Below are positions 52,693 to 61,881 of a stretch of 64,000 nt of DNA, piece by piece (positions within the stretch are counted from its first letter, which is position 1; each line of letters opens with the position of its first letter). Origin of the DNA: JABMNT01 sp048262255 (lineage in GTDB: Bacteria > Pseudomonadota > Alphaproteobacteria > Rhodospirillales > Casp-alpha2); assembly GCA_048262255.1 (NCBI GenBank), contig JBLXFH010000006.1:1-64000 (forward strand), written 5' to 3'. The notes under the pieces are model-generated. The model was given only the letters and a program-made list of their open reading frames with translations, had not been told where the DNA came from and did no database searches. A program made the position numbers and the translations under genes.

Positions 52693-54300
52693 GTGAACAG
52701 AGCGGAAAAACGCCGCCAGCAAAAGCAAGCGAAGAAAAAAGCTCTGCAGAAGAAGCCTGTTTCGCCACCACCTTCAACCGGTCCACAGCCGATGTCGGTG
52801 GATCAGGCCATCAATCTGGCTTTGCAGCATCAATCCGCTGGGGACTTGGAAAAGGCGCAAAGCATATACCAGCAAATTCTCAAAGCCGTTCCCAATCAAC
52901 CGGCGGCGTTGCATTTTCTGGGGGTTCTTGCCCATCAGGTGGGGGAGAGCAACATTGCCGTTGATTTCATATCAAAAGCACTCGCCGTAAAACCGGATTA
53001 CGCTGAAGCGCACAGCAATCTGGGCTCAGCCCTGCAGGCTCTGGAACGGTTTGAAGAGGCTGCTGTAAGCTATCGTAAGGCTCTGTCTCTCAATTCGTCT
53101 TTTGTTGATGCCCAGTACAATCTGGGTGTTTCGTTGAAGGAACTAGGCCAGCTTGACGAGGCAATGGAATGTTACAGCAAAACATTGCTTCTGAACCCCC
53201 GTCACGCACAAGCCTATAACAACCTTGGCCTCATCCTGGCTGACCTGAACCGGGAAGATGAGGCCTTTGAATATTACCGGAAATCCATAGCGGCCGATCC
53301 GGATTACCCCGAGGCGCACAACAACCTTTCGCGCTATTATCTGCAAAGATATGATTTCAAACAGGGTTGGGCGGAATACGACTGGGGATTGAAGATCCCC
53401 AATGCGCGGGCGCAAGATCACAATTTTCCATGTCCGATGTGGCAGGGGGAGTCTTTGCAGGGTAAAAATATATTCATCTATGCGGAGCAGGGCATTGGTG
53501 ATGAAGTTTTGTTTGCAAGCTGTCTTTCTGACCTGATTGTGCAATCGCCATCCCGGGTTTTTCTGGAATGCGAGCTGCGGCTCGGCCCCTTGTTTGCTCG
53601 CTCCTTCCCCGAAGTTGAGGTTTACGGCAAGGCACGAGACCAGGATCATTCGTGGATTGGGCAAGGCGTTGAGTTGGATTATTATACGCCGATAGGCAGT
53701 CTCCCGAAGTATTTGAGAAATCACCCGGACGACTTTCCCAAACGTGATCGGTTTCTGATCCCGGAAAAACAATTGCAGGCATCAATCCGGGCGCATTATC
53801 AGCAACAATGGCCGGAAAAGCGCCTGGTGGGAATTGCATGGAAAAGCGTGGATAAAGGGTCAGGTAGCCAGCGAAGCTTGGAATTGGAGCAGTTGCTTCC
53901 TGTCTTATCTTGTGCGGAATGCCAGTTTATCAATTTACAATATGGGGATGTTGAAGGAGACCTTGCCGCATTGAAGGCAGAAACCGGAATGGATGTCTAT
54001 TTTGATTCAAATATAGATCCTTTAACTGATCTTGATTCGTTTGCCGCACAAATTGCGGCCCTTGATCTCGTTATATCCATTGATAACAGCACGGTGCATT
54101 TTTCAGGAGCTGTGGGTACTCCCACCTGGATATTGCTGCCTTTCAATACGAATTGGCGTTGGCCATTGGTTGGGAATGATACTCTTTGGTATTCGAGTGT
54201 CAGTTTGTATCGGCAGCACAAGTTTAACGAATGGGACGGAGTCGTTACTCAGGTGGCAAATGAATTGCGACAGAAGATTGTCACTATGCCGGAAAATTAA
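52693..54300 (+). CDS. TPR protein with GT9-like C-terminal domain, short copy
   Basis: The product is 535 aa. A basic N-terminal tail (NRAEKRRQQKQAKKKALQKK) is followed by about five TPR units (residues 40-230) and the GT9-like domain from about 256 (KNIFIYAEQGIGDEVLFASC), with LVGIAWKSVDKGSGSQRSLE and LVISIDNSTVHFSGAVGTPT. The start is GTG 52693, chosen because the next gene begins with the same NRAEKRR tail from an ATG and because AGAGGTGG lies upstream; earlier in-frame starts are unlikely. The Lys/Arg tail may bind nucleic acid, membrane or an acidic partner. Confidence 0.87.
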   Translation: MNRAEKRRQQKQAKKKALQKKPVSPPPSTGPQPMSVDQAINLALQHQSAGDLEKAQSIYQQILKAVPNQPAALHFLGVLAHQVGESNIAVDFISKALAVKPDYAEAHSNLGSALQALERFEEAAVSYRKALSLNSSFVDAQYNLGVSLKELGQLDEAMECYSKTLLLNPRHAQAYNNLGLILADLNREDEAFEYYRKSIAADPDYPEAHNNLSRYYLQRYDFKQGWAEYDWGLKIPNARAQDHNFPCPMWQGESLQGKNIFIYAEQGIGDEVLFASCLSDLIVQSPSRVFLECELRLGPLFARSFPEVEVYGKARDQDHSWIGQGVELDYYTPIGSLPKYLRNHPDDFPKRDRFLIPEKQLQASIRAHYQQQWPEKRLVGIAWKSVDKGSGSQRSLELEQLLPVLSCAECQFINLQYGDVEGDLAALKAETGMDVYFDSNIDPLTDLDSFAAQIAALDLVISIDNSTVHFSGAVGTPTWILLPFNTNWRWPLVGNDTLWYSSVSLYRQHKFNEWDGVVTQVANELRQKIVTMPEN

Positions 54301-54375
54301 GACGGTTTTGTTGTAAATGCGTAATGCAGGTTTTCGCCATGCGGTTTTGAGAGCTTCTGTGGGAGTTGATGGGGA

Positions 54376-56325
54376 ATGAATAGAGCCGAAAAACGCCGAA
54401 AGCAGAAATTGGCAAAAAAAGCAGCACCCAAATTGCGCGATGCTCGCCCGGATTTGGGAGAAGAGAACCGGGGACAGGCTCTTGATGAAACTCTGAAATT
54501 GGGAATGACGCATTTCAGCGCCGGGCGTTTGCCAGAAGCGGAACGTGTTTGTCGGGAAATCTTGTCGAAACATCCCAACCAGTTTGTTGCCTTGCACCTG
54601 CTTGGCCTGATTGCCCGACAAGCAGGAAAGCCCGAGATTGCCGTTGAACTCATCAAAAGGGCCCTCGCAGCCCGTCCTGATTATGCGGATGCTTATTACA
54701 ATCTTGGCAATGCACTGAAAGATCTGAAAAAGCTGGATGAGGCTAAGGAAAATTACCAGAAGGCGCTTGTTTTCAAGCCCGAGTTTGTGGAGGCTTATTA
54801 TAATCTTGCCGGGATTTTGAACGAGCAAGGCAGGCCTGTTGACGCGGCAAAATATTATGGCAAGGCGCTTGCCCTTCGACCTGATTTTTCTGAAGGGCAT
54901 AATAATCTTGGCATTATATTTCTACATCTAAACAAGCTGGAGGAAGCTGCCGCCAGTTGTCGGAAAGCGATCGCCATTAACCCCGACTATGCAGAAGCTC
55001 ACAATAATCTGGGTGTCGTGTTGAAGGAGCAAAAGAAAACCGACGAGGCCATTCTCTGTTATAATCAGGCCCTCACCATCAAGCCAGATTATGCAGACGC
55101 CTATAACAATCTTGGAGTTGCCTATCAGGCGCTTGGTAAACTCGATGAATCTGTTGCGAGTTGTCAAAAAGCCCTCAGCATCTGCCCGGAATATGCTGAT
55201 GCGCATTTCAATCTTGGGGTTGCGTTTGAAAAGAAAAATGATCTGCATAAGGCTGAATCCTGTTTTCGGCAAACGGTGGCGATTGACCCGGATTATGCCG
55301 ATGCACACTGGAATCTTGCCGCCTATCAACTGAAGAAGGGGGCATTGGAGCAAGGTTGGGAAGAATATGAGTGGGGGCTGAAAATATCTGAGGGAAGAGG
55401 CCATGCACGAAACCTGCCTTTTCCGGTTTGGGAAGGCGGCTCCTTACAAGGTAAAAATATTTTCATATATGCCGAGCAGGGGATTGGCGACGAAATCATG
55501 TTTTCTGGTTGTGTCCCTGACCTCCTGGAGCAATCGCCAAACAAGGTTTTTCTGGAGTGTGACCCGCGTCTTGAAGGTCTGTTTTCACGCTCGTTTCCTG
55601 CGGTTCATGTGTGCGGAATAAACCGGGTAACTCATGCGGCGCAAACCGGTGAAGACGTCCTTTCAGGAATGTATGATCTTTCCTGGACCGGCAATCCAGA
55701 CGACATAGACTTTGTATTGCCGATTGGCAGCCTGCCAAAGTATTTCAGAAATCAGATGGACAAGTTTCCAGAGCGGGATGCTTATCTTCTTCCAGACCCA
55801 GAAAAACAGTTGGCATTTCGGAACGGCTATAGAGAACGATGGCCGGATAAGCGCTTGGTGGGGGTCGCCTGGCATAGCGGGAACAAAACAGTTGGAGCGG
55901 AAAGAAGCTTGACCCTGGAGCAAATGGATTCAATTTTTGCCTCCAGCGGGTGCCAGTTTATTAGCTTGCAATATGGCAACTTTAAAAATGATCTGTCAGA
56001 TTTCAAGGACAATACAGGTCTTGAAATTTTCTCTGATACCAATGTTGATCCTTTGTTGGATATGGATGCGTTTGCCGCGCAGGTTGCGGCTCTCGATCTG
56101 GTGATCTCAATTGATAACAGTACCGCGCATATTGCCGGAGCGATCGGCGTGCCAACCTGGGTATTGCTGCCTTCAAACGCCAATTGGCGCTGGTGTTTGG
56201 AGAAGACAGGTGCCAGCGCCTGGTATTCGGGTGTGCAGTTATATAAGCAACAAACGCCTGACGACTGGGATGGTGTGCTTGAGCAGGTTGTTGTGGGATT
56301 GAACGATTTGCCCGCTGCTGGATGA
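54376..56325 (+). CDS. TPR protein with GT9-like C-terminal domain
   Basis: The product is 649 aa. It has the same basic tail as the preceding gene (MNRAEKRRKQKLAKKAAPK), about eight TPR units (residues 35-330) and the GT9-like domain from about 358 (KNIFIYAEQGIGDEIMFSGC), with LVGVAWHSGNKTVGAERSLT, SLQYGNFKND and LVISIDNSTAHIAGAIGVPT. The gene and its predecessor are sister copies differing mainly in repeat number. It is the last TPR gene before flagellin, with about 490 non-coding bases between them. Confidence 0.88.
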   Translation: MNRAEKRRKQKLAKKAAPKLRDARPDLGEENRGQALDETLKLGMTHFSAGRLPEAERVCREILSKHPNQFVALHLLGLIARQAGKPEIAVELIKRALAARPDYADAYYNLGNALKDLKKLDEAKENYQKALVFKPEFVEAYYNLAGILNEQGRPVDAAKYYGKALALRPDFSEGHNNLGIIFLHLNKLEEAAASCRKAIAINPDYAEAHNNLGVVLKEQKKTDEAILCYNQALTIKPDYADAYNNLGVAYQALGKLDESVASCQKALSICPEYADAHFNLGVAFEKKNDLHKAESCFRQTVAIDPDYADAHWNLAAYQLKKGALEQGWEEYEWGLKISEGRGHARNLPFPVWEGGSLQGKNIFIYAEQGIGDEIMFSGCVPDLLEQSPNKVFLECDPRLEGLFSRSFPAVHVCGINRVTHAAQTGEDVLSGMYDLSWTGNPDDIDFVLPIGSLPKYFRNQMDKFPERDAYLLPDPEKQLAFRNGYRERWPDKRLVGVAWHSGNKTVGAERSLTLEQMDSIFASSGCQFISLQYGNFKNDLSDFKDNTGLEIFSDTNVDPLLDMDAFAAQVAALDLVISIDNSTAHIAGAIGVPTWVLLPSNANWRWCLEKTGASAWYSGVQLYKQQTPDDWDGVLEQVVVGLNDLPAAG

Positions 56326-56819
56326 GGCTGGCTTCACAGGTCGGTTTTGGTAATCAAATTATGGCTTTCAGGGCGGCTCCGTATCGTTTATTCAAAACAC
56401 CTTCTCCGAGGTCCAATCGGAGCTGCAGGTCATGCGAACTTTTATCCCTAAAATAATATTATTGACTCTCTTTCGTGCCCTTGTTAGTGTGCACTCAAGT
56501 AGGACTGTGCTGAGTCTAGTAATTATGCATAGTTTTATGGTGACCGAGAACCGGTCAAGCCTAGAAATTGGCGAAATATAGAGCTAGAAAGTGAATGGGA
56601 ATTATTCTCATGGGCTTACAAGATTTGAACGGATTGAATAATCCTGAGATGTCCAGCGCATTCGTGCGTGAAGACGCTTGGGCTTTTTTGTGTTCAAATT
56701 CTACCTCAAAATTTTCCTCAATCTCTGGGATGAATGGAGTGGCTTATTTACCAATGTGGTCGTAGACCACTTCGCGGCGGACAGAAAAACCCGCTTTAAC
56801 CTTAGAAAAGGACCTGAAC
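56326..56819 (+). other. Flagellin upstream region, 494 bases
   Basis: No supported gene. It should hold the flagellin promoter. A weak sigma-70-like pair (TTGACT at 56462, TAGTGT at 56485) is the best I can see; no sigma-54 match with correct spacing was found. A GC-containing imperfect hairpin followed by six T lies at about 56653-56690 and could be a terminator or attenuator. A 56-codon frame at 56595-56765 has no family features. A perfect hairpin lies at 56756-56770 and the flagellin ribosome site AAAAGGACC just before the start. Confidence 0.5.
56756..56770 (+). promoter_or_regulatory. Perfect hairpin in the flagellin leader
   Basis: GTGGTC-GTA-GACCAC is a perfect 6-bp inverted repeat 50 bases before the flagellin ATG, probably inside the mRNA leader. 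In Caulobacter FlbT acts on the flagellin mRNA leader, and flbT is in this window, so this is a candidate contact site. That link is inference. Confidence 0.45.
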
Positions 56820-59800
56820 ATGTCAGACATTACACTCACAGCCAGTATTCGGGCGAACTTGCTTTCGCTGCAGAATACGACAAAGCTGCTGGACACCACG
56901 TCCACCCGGCTTTCAACGGGTAAGCGCGTTAACAGCGCCCTTGATAACCCAAACTCATTCTTTACCGCGCGTGGCTTGTCCAACCGGGCGAACGACCTTA
57001 CTTCGCGTAAGGACTCCATCGGTCAGTCTATTTCACTTCTGCAGGCGACGGATAAGTCCATCGACTCGATCACGGCCCTGGTTGAGCAGGCGAAAGCTGT
57101 TGCCCAGCAAGCTCAGGAGGCTGCAACGAGTGGTGTTTCAACCATTTCATCTCAAGCGGCTCAATTGACAGGCATTACAACCGTGTCGACGGAAACCGCT
57201 GCAACGGCAGCCGGCTCTGTCACCGCGATTTCATCGGGCACAGCCGCAGCCGCAACAGGTAGTGTGACCACGATCTCTTCTGAAACCACCCAACAGCCGC
57301 GAGGCGCAACGTTGGCTTCCAACGTCACGGCGGCAGCCGCTTCGGTTGCTGAAGTCGAGACCATTACCCTGACGGGTGATTACGAAGCTGGTGATACGAT
57401 CACCATCCAGCTCGATTCTGAAACGGCAGATGTCTACACGATTACAGCCGGCGATGTTGCCAATAACACGACAACGAATTTGACTGCGATTGCATCAGCT
57501 GTAGCTAATGCCATAAACTTGGGCAGTGGTGCAACGGCAAGCGTTGGCGCTGCTGCTTCCGGCGCAGTCATTACATTGACGGCCGATAACGTTAACTCCT
57601 CATTCACCACAACCGTTGATGCGGCCAATGATGTTTCCGTCATCGAGTCCATCGCGACAGCCAGCGGTGGTCAAACCGGCAGTTCCCTGTTGACCAGCGC
57701 AAGTACGTTTGCTGCAACGGCGGGCGATATCCTGACGTTTGAAGTTTTGGCTGACGGTGTAAGCCAAGCCAGTACCAACTTCAAAATTACTGCTACGAGC
57801 ACGATTGATGATTTGCTGACGGCTGTATCTGCACTTGATACCAATCTGACAGCAACATTCAATACTGTAAGTGGCGAAATCGAGATCACTTCCTCTGCGG
57901 GTGGCCTTGAGCTTGAAATCACAAATACGGCAGACGTTACAGTTGCCGCAAACGTGACCGCAGCTGGCGCAGCCACTGAAGAAGTTGAGACCATCACCCT
58001 TAACAACAACTATGTTGCTGGTGAGGCGATTGCTATCAGCATCGATGGAGAAAACGCCGATGTTTATACGGTTACTGCTAATGACATTGGGGCCAACGCG
58101 ACAGCGACGCAGGCCCTCGTGGCGACGGCTGTTGCTAACGCACTGAATCAAGCTTCAAGTTTTGCCAGCTCGATCAGCAGTGTTGGGGCATCGGCTTCCG
58201 GTGCGGTTATCACGCTGACCCACAATACGGTCAACACCGGCTTTACAACAGCCGTCACCTCTATTGGCGGTGCGGTAGCTGGAGACGTGACCGCAGCTGG
58301 TGCAGCCACCGAAGAAGTTGAGACAATCACTTTGGCTGGTGCGTACGCCGTCGGTGATGTGATTTCGATTGATATTGATGGCGCGGGTGCGGATACGTAC
58401 ACCGTTACTGCTGGTGACCTTGCCGGTAATACGACAGCCAATCTGACGGCAATTGCCACGGCTGTTACGGCGGTTCTGAACGCGGGTAATGCCGATTCCA
58501 TCTCCAGTATCGCTGCTACATCCTCAGGTGCGGTGATTACGTTGACCCACGAAACGGTCAACACCGCGTTCACCACGGCCTTCAGCGTTACTGAAGTGGT
58601 GGGTTCCCCGCAGGATGAATTCCAGTTCAGCAGTGGCTCTGGTATTCTTGTCAGCGGAACGGCGCAAACCTTCGACACCACTGGCGGCGCGAGCGATCTT
58701 GTCTCCAAGGCCTTTGGTGCAACGGCAGCGGATACGTTGACCTTCACCGTCACCGGCGGCGATGGCACGACCAACGCCGTTGCTTTCACAGTCGGAACCA
58801 GTACGGTTGCAGACTTGGTGACAGCTATCAACAACGTCGATGGCGACATTACGGCTTCGTTCAATACCTCCACCAATCAAATCGACATTACGTCGGGTAC
58901 CGGTGGTGCCGTATTAACGTTTGCTGAATCAGGAAGTGCGTTGTCTGATTTTGCCTTCAACGACGGAACTGCTGAGGTTACGGCAGGGGCAGTCACTTAT
59001 GCAACCACGCAGGCGGCAACCGATACGTTGATTGCAGCCTTTGGTGCAGATGCAACCGATGTTCTGACGGTGTCATACAATGGTTTGGATACAATCCTCT
59101 CTATTGGCAACCAATCGATTCAGGAATTGGTCGACTCCATTACAGCCATTGATGCGGATATCACGGCGTCCTACAACACAACGAGCAACCAGATCGATAT
59201 CACATCGGGTGCTGGTGGTGCTGCTGTGACGTTCACCGAAACAACAGGTGATCCACTGACAGAGCTGGCCTTCAACAATGGAACATCGGCTGTTGTCACA
59301 GCAACTGCTGAAACCTTCGCAACTACGGCGACCGGTAGTGATTTGGTCACGTCTGCTTACGGGGCTTCCGCAACGGATGTTCTTCGGGTAGCTCTGACAG
59401 GTGGTGGTACAGCGGATATAACCGTTGGCACACTGACCATTGATGAACTGGTTGCTGCAATTGCCGATGTTGACTCAGCAGTTGAAGCGTCTTTCAACAC
59501 CAGCACGAAAGCGATTGATATTTCCACTGCGACCGGAAACCAGATCACTTTCACGGATATAACCGGTTCGGCCGTTTCATCGTTGACGCTGGCAGGTAGT
59601 GATTCTTCTACTGTGACTTCAGGCGATGCTGTTGCATTTACGGATACAACGGTAGCGGTTACCACCGGTGACCTTCTGACGACGGCCTTCTCCGGCGTAT
59701 TGGCGACGGACGTTCTGACGGTTTCGACATCCAACGGCGGGACAACCTCCTTTACGGTTGGTACGCAAACGGTTGCCGATTTGGTTGCTGCGATCGGGAA

Positions 59801-60503
59801 TTCCGACTCGGCATTAACAGCGAGCTTCAATTCCACGAGTGCGGCTATTGAAATCTCGGCTTCGACAGGAACGGCAGTTACCTTTACCAATACGATAGGG
59901 TCGGCTGTTGGCAACCTGGGTCTGACGGATGGTACATCCGCACTGACCAGCGGTTCGGCTGTAACTTACGGTTCGTCCGGCTCGGCATCGGAGGTTGGTA
60001 CACTGAATGCCGACTTCCAGTCTATCCTGGAGCAAATTGATACGCTTCTGGATGATGCAACCTACAAAGGAACCAACCTCCTTAAAGGTAGCAATGACTT
60101 TGAGGTGAAATTCAATGCGGACGGTAGTTCCAGCCTGACCCTAGCCGGTCTGGATCTGGGCGTTACCGGAAATACCGAATTGAAATTTACCCTGGATGCT
60201 AGTGGTTACGACTTCACGGGTACGGGCATTGATACGGCGCTGGCCGATACGCAAAATGCGATCGATCATCTCCGGAGCGTTGCTTCTACCTTTGGTACCG
60301 GTCTCGGGATTATTCAAACCCGCGAAGAGTTCACCAGTGAGTTGGTGAACGTGCTTCAAAGCGGTTCGGATAAACTGATTAATGCAAACCTGGAGGAAGA
60401 ATCAGCCAACTTGCTGGCTCTGCAGACACGTCAGTCTCTGGGTATTCAGTCTCTGAGTATCGCCAACCAGTCGCAACAGAGCATTTTGTCCCTGTTCCGG
60501 TAA
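56820..60503 (+). CDS. Giant flagellin
   Basis: Flagellin is the filament subunit. The N-terminal 105 residues (ITLTASIRANLLSLQNTTKL, then RLSTGKRVNSALDNPNSFFT) and the C-terminal 110 residues (GIIQTREEFTSELVNVLQSG, ending SLSIANQSQQSILSLFR) are the conserved coiled-coil D0/D1 parts. At 1227 aa it is far beyond the 270-500 aa usual in alphaproteobacteria. The extra 800 or so residues are beta-type repeats rich in Thr, Ala, Ser and Asp: three copies of a module also in FlgE and about five Flagellin_IN-like units. No Cys or Trp appears in the product. The ATG follows AAAAGGACC. flbT and flaF follow. The Thr/Ser-rich surface makes it a strong candidate target of the TPR-transferases. Confidence 0.96.
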   Translation: MSDITLTASIRANLLSLQNTTKLLDTTSTRLSTGKRVNSALDNPNSFFTARGLSNRANDLTSRKDSIGQSISLLQATDKSIDSITALVEQAKAVAQQAQEAATSGVSTISSQAAQLTGITTVSTETAATAAGSVTAISSGTAAAATGSVTTISSETTQQPRGATLASNVTAAAASVAEVETITLTGDYEAGDTITIQLDSETADVYTITAGDVANNTTTNLTAIASAVANAINLGSGATASVGAAASGAVITLTADNVNSSFTTTVDAANDVSVIESIATASGGQTGSSLLTSASTFAATAGDILTFEVLADGVSQASTNFKITATSTIDDLLTAVSALDTNLTATFNTVSGEIEITSSAGGLELEITNTADVTVAANVTAAGAATEEVETITLNNNYVAGEAIAISIDGENADVYTVTANDIGANATATQALVATAVANALNQASSFASSISSVGASASGAVITLTHNTVNTGFTTAVTSIGGAVAGDVTAAGAATEEVETITLAGAYAVGDVISIDIDGAGADTYTVTAGDLAGNTTANLTAIATAVTAVLNAGNADSISSIAATSSGAVITLTHETVNTAFTTAFSVTEVVGSPQDEFQFSSGSGILVSGTAQTFDTTGGASDLVSKAFGATAADTLTFTVTGGDGTTNAVAFTVGTSTVADLVTAINNVDGDITASFNTSTNQIDITSGTGGAVLTFAESGSALSDFAFNDGTAEVTAGAVTYATTQAATDTLIAAFGADATDVLTVSYNGLDTILSIGNQSIQELVDSITAIDADITASYNTTSNQIDITSGAGGAAVTFTETTGDPLTELAFNNGTSAVVTATAETFATTATGSDLVTSAYGASATDVLRVALTGGGTADITVGTLTIDELVAAIADVDSAVEASFNTSTKAIDISTATGNQITFTDITGSAVSSLTLAGSDSSTVTSGDAVAFTDTTVAVTTGDLLTTAFSGVLATDVLTVSTSNGGTTSFTVGTQTVADLVAAIGNSDSALTASFNSTSAAIEISASTGTAVTFTNTIGSAVGNLGLTDGTSALTSGSAVTYGSSGSASEVGTLNADFQSILEQIDTLLDDATYKGTNLLKGSNDFEVKFNADGSSSLTLAGLDLGVTGNTELKFTLDASGYDFTGTGIDTALADTQNAIDHLRSVASTFGTGLGIIQTREEFTSELVNVLQSGSDKLINANLEEESANLLALQTRQSLGIQSLSIANQSQQSILSLFR
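57351..58586 (+). repeat. Type A repeats in flagellin (three copies, shared with FlgE)
   Basis: Copies lie at residues about 178-267, 388-480 and 499-589 (57351-57620, 57981-58259, 58314-58586). Shared core: EVETITL, AGD, ADVYTVTAGD or close, a helix-like NLTAIATAVA stretch, SGAVITLTH, and VNTxFTTAV. Copies 2 and 3 also share the preceding VTAAGAATE. A type-B-like unit (about residues 289-375) sits between copies 1 and 2. Confidence 0.88.
58653..59945 (+). repeat. Type B repeats in flagellin (four tandem copies)
   Basis: Tandem units of about 107 residues start at residues about 612, 721, 827 and 933. Each has a segment like FGATAADTLTFTV, a strand like FTVGTSTVADLVTAI, ITASFNTSTNQIDITSGTGG and a linker such as FNDGTAEV. 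The pattern recalls the Flagellin_IN motif of flagellin and FliD variable domains. Tandem regularity suggests expansion by unequal recombination. Confidence 0.85.
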
Positions 60504-60516
60504 GATTAACTAAACC

Positions 60517-60544
60517 GTGTGGGCGGCGTCGCCGCCGCCCACAC
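60517..60544 (+). terminator. Strong hairpin after flagellin
   Basis: GTGTGGGCGGCG (60517-60528) and CGCCGCCCACAC (60533-60544) form a perfect 12-bp GC-rich stem with a TCGC loop, then ATTTTCTTAAT. It lies 14 bases past the flagellin stop and 38 bases before flbT. It would end most flagellin transcripts, leaving partial read-through to flbT and flaF. Confidence 0.88.
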
Positions 60545-60582
60545 ATTTTCTTAATCTTGGTAGTAACGGGAGGATTGGTGAA

Positions 60583-60993
60583 ATGCTGAAGCTTAATTTA
60601 AAGCCCCATGAAAAATGCATCATAGGCGGTGCCGCTATTCAAAACGGCAGTAAGCCAGCCTCTCTCATGATTGCGAACAAGACGACGATATTGCGTGAGA
60701 AACATATTCTTACCGAAGAGACGGCAGATACGTTGGCCAAACAGATCTACTTTGTTGTTCAACTGATCTACTTCGATGGTGGGATTGATGGCAGTAAAAA
60801 AAATCACGAGATATTTTTCAAACTTGTTAAGCAATTTGTTGAATTATACCCAAGCACGAAGGTGTTGGAGCTGATCGGTGAGATTGGCAACTACATCCTG
60901 GAAGGCGAAGACTATCTCGCCCTCGCAAAGTGCCGAGAGTTGATCAAATTCGAGGAAGCCCCTCTGGATTATCAACTCAAAACAGGAGTATGA
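60583..60993 (+). CDS. flbT: Flagellin regulator FlbT
   Basis: FlbT is a small alphaproteobacterial protein that controls flagellin mRNA translation or stability. The product is 136 aa, the normal length. Recognisable stretches are LNLKPHEKCIIGGAAIQNG (N-terminus), ILREKHILTEETADT and IGNYILEGEDYLALAKCREL. ATG 60583 follows CGGGAGG; an in-frame GTG at 60517 lies inside the terminator stem and is not a real start. It is 4 bases upstream of flaF. Expected partners are FlaF and the flagellin mRNA leader. Confidence 0.95.
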   Translation: MLKLNLKPHEKCIIGGAAIQNGSKPASLMIANKTTILREKHILTEETADTLAKQIYFVVQLIYFDGGIDGSKKNHEIFFKLVKQFVELYPSTKVLELIGEIGNYILEGEDYLALAKCRELIKFEEAPLDYQLKTGV

Positions 60994-60997
60994 AATC

Positions 60998-61402
60998 ATG
61001 GAAGAAGCCGTAACAATGAGTGCGCCGACCGTAAGCGCTAGTGTTCGAACATCCGCCGCCAGTGCCTACGGGCAATCGCAGCGACGGATTGAAACCCCCA
61101 ATGATGTTGACGCGATGGTGCTTAGTACGGCAGCTGACAAGCTGTTGAACGTAAAAGATACGCCGAACGAAGATATCTTTGAGGAAGTTTTGCTCTACAA
61201 CCAACTGATCTGGACAGTTATCCAGTCAGAAATGACCGAAGAGCACCCCTTGCCTCTGGAGATCAAGGCCAACTTGATCAGCCTCAGTCTCTTTATCGAT
61301 AACCAAACGGATAAAGCTATCGGCGCTCGCGACCCGAAAATGCTCGATAGCCTCATCAATATCAACCGGAACATTGCAGCCGGTTTGATGCATCGGGGTT
61401 GA
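60998..61402 (+). CDS. flaF: Flagellin secretion/synthesis regulator FlaF
   Basis: FlaF acts with FlbT in flagellin control and is thought to act as a flagellin chaperone or activator. The product is 134 aa. The family pattern is clear: SASAYGQSQRRIETPNDVDA-like N-terminal region (here SSAASAYGQ replaced by TSAASAYGQ), LLYNQLIWTVIQSEM, LPLEIKANLISLSLFIDNQT, then MLDSLININRNIAAGL. ATG behind ACAGGAG, 4 bases after flbT. A TTCG-loop hairpin closes the unit. Confidence 0.93.
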   Translation: MEEAVTMSAPTVSASVRTSAASAYGQSQRRIETPNDVDAMVLSTAADKLLNVKDTPNEDIFEEVLLYNQLIWTVIQSEMTEEHPLPLEIKANLISLSLFIDNQTDKAIGARDPKMLDSLININRNIAAGLMHRG

Positions 61403-61406
61403 TTGA

Positions 61407-61426
61407 GAAGGCACTTCGGTGCCTTC
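61407..61426 (+). terminator. TTCG-tetraloop hairpin after flaF
   Basis: GAAGGCAC-TTCG-GTGCCTTC is a perfect 8-bp stem with a stable UUCG-type loop, 4 bases past the flaF stop. No immediate U-run follows, so it may act as a 3'-end stabiliser as much as a terminator. Confidence 0.7.
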
Positions 61427-61482
61427 CACAACCAACCTGTCATTTTTTGTTTAAACAACTTAAGGGAAGAAAGGAGTAAGTC

Positions 61483-61881
61483 ATGGAACCGATTAAAACT
61501 GACCTAAGCAGTCAAATCACACGCTACAAAGCACGTGAATCGAGTTCCGTCGTGCAATCGGAGCCATCAACAGCAAAACTTAATGATGTGCCAAGATTTG
61601 TATCACCTAAAGGAAGCGTAGACCCGCAAAGTGGTGTTTATGTGGTTCAGTTCCGGAGTGCGGCAACAGGAAATGTAGATTTCCAGTATCCAAACAAAAA
61701 GGTTGTTGCCGAATACACCCGTTCAGACAAGCTAAGTGCCCCGTCCTCTTCAGAGGGTAAGGCCCCGAGTCCGGCGGTTGCTTCATCGGAGCCCTCACAG
61801 CAGGTTGCTTCCTCAGCACCCACGCCTTCGAGCCAGGTGTCTGCCGGCACGGCCGAATTAGGAACGACGAATAACGAATGA
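61483..61881 (+). CDS. Small flagellin-cluster protein, possibly FlaG-like
   Basis: The product is 132 aa. The segment VDPQSGVYVVQFRSAATGNV followed by DFQYPNKK recalls the FlaG core (a single beta-hairpin domain), and the position after flbT-flaF fits. Residues about 85-132 are a disordered Ser/Ala/Pro-rich tail. Function in FlaG-type proteins concerns filament length or assembly and is poorly known; I give this only moderate weight. ATG behind AAAGGAG. The stop overlaps a short ATGA-linked frame downstream. Confidence 0.7.
   Translation: MEPIKTDLSSQITRYKARESSSVVQSEPSTAKLNDVPRFVSPKGSVDPQSGVYVVQFRSAATGNVDFQYPNKKVVAEYTRSDKLSAPSSSEGKAPSPAVASSEPSQQVASSAPTPSSQVSAGTAELGTTNNE

Noticed and set aside
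56595..56765. 56-codon frame in the flagellin upstream region
   Set aside because: It has only a weak ribosome site, no family features, and ends inside the leader hairpin; probably chance.
57351..59945. Flagellin and FlgE repeats as possible CRISPR or DNA-level satellite
   Set aside because: Repeats are protein-level, about 90-110 codons long, imperfect in DNA and in frame within intact genes; no short direct repeats with spacers occur anywhere in the window.
60517..60582. Longer FlbT beginning at GTG 60517
   Set aside because: That start lies inside the 12-bp terminator stem and adds residues absent from FlbT; ATG 60583 has a good ribosome site.
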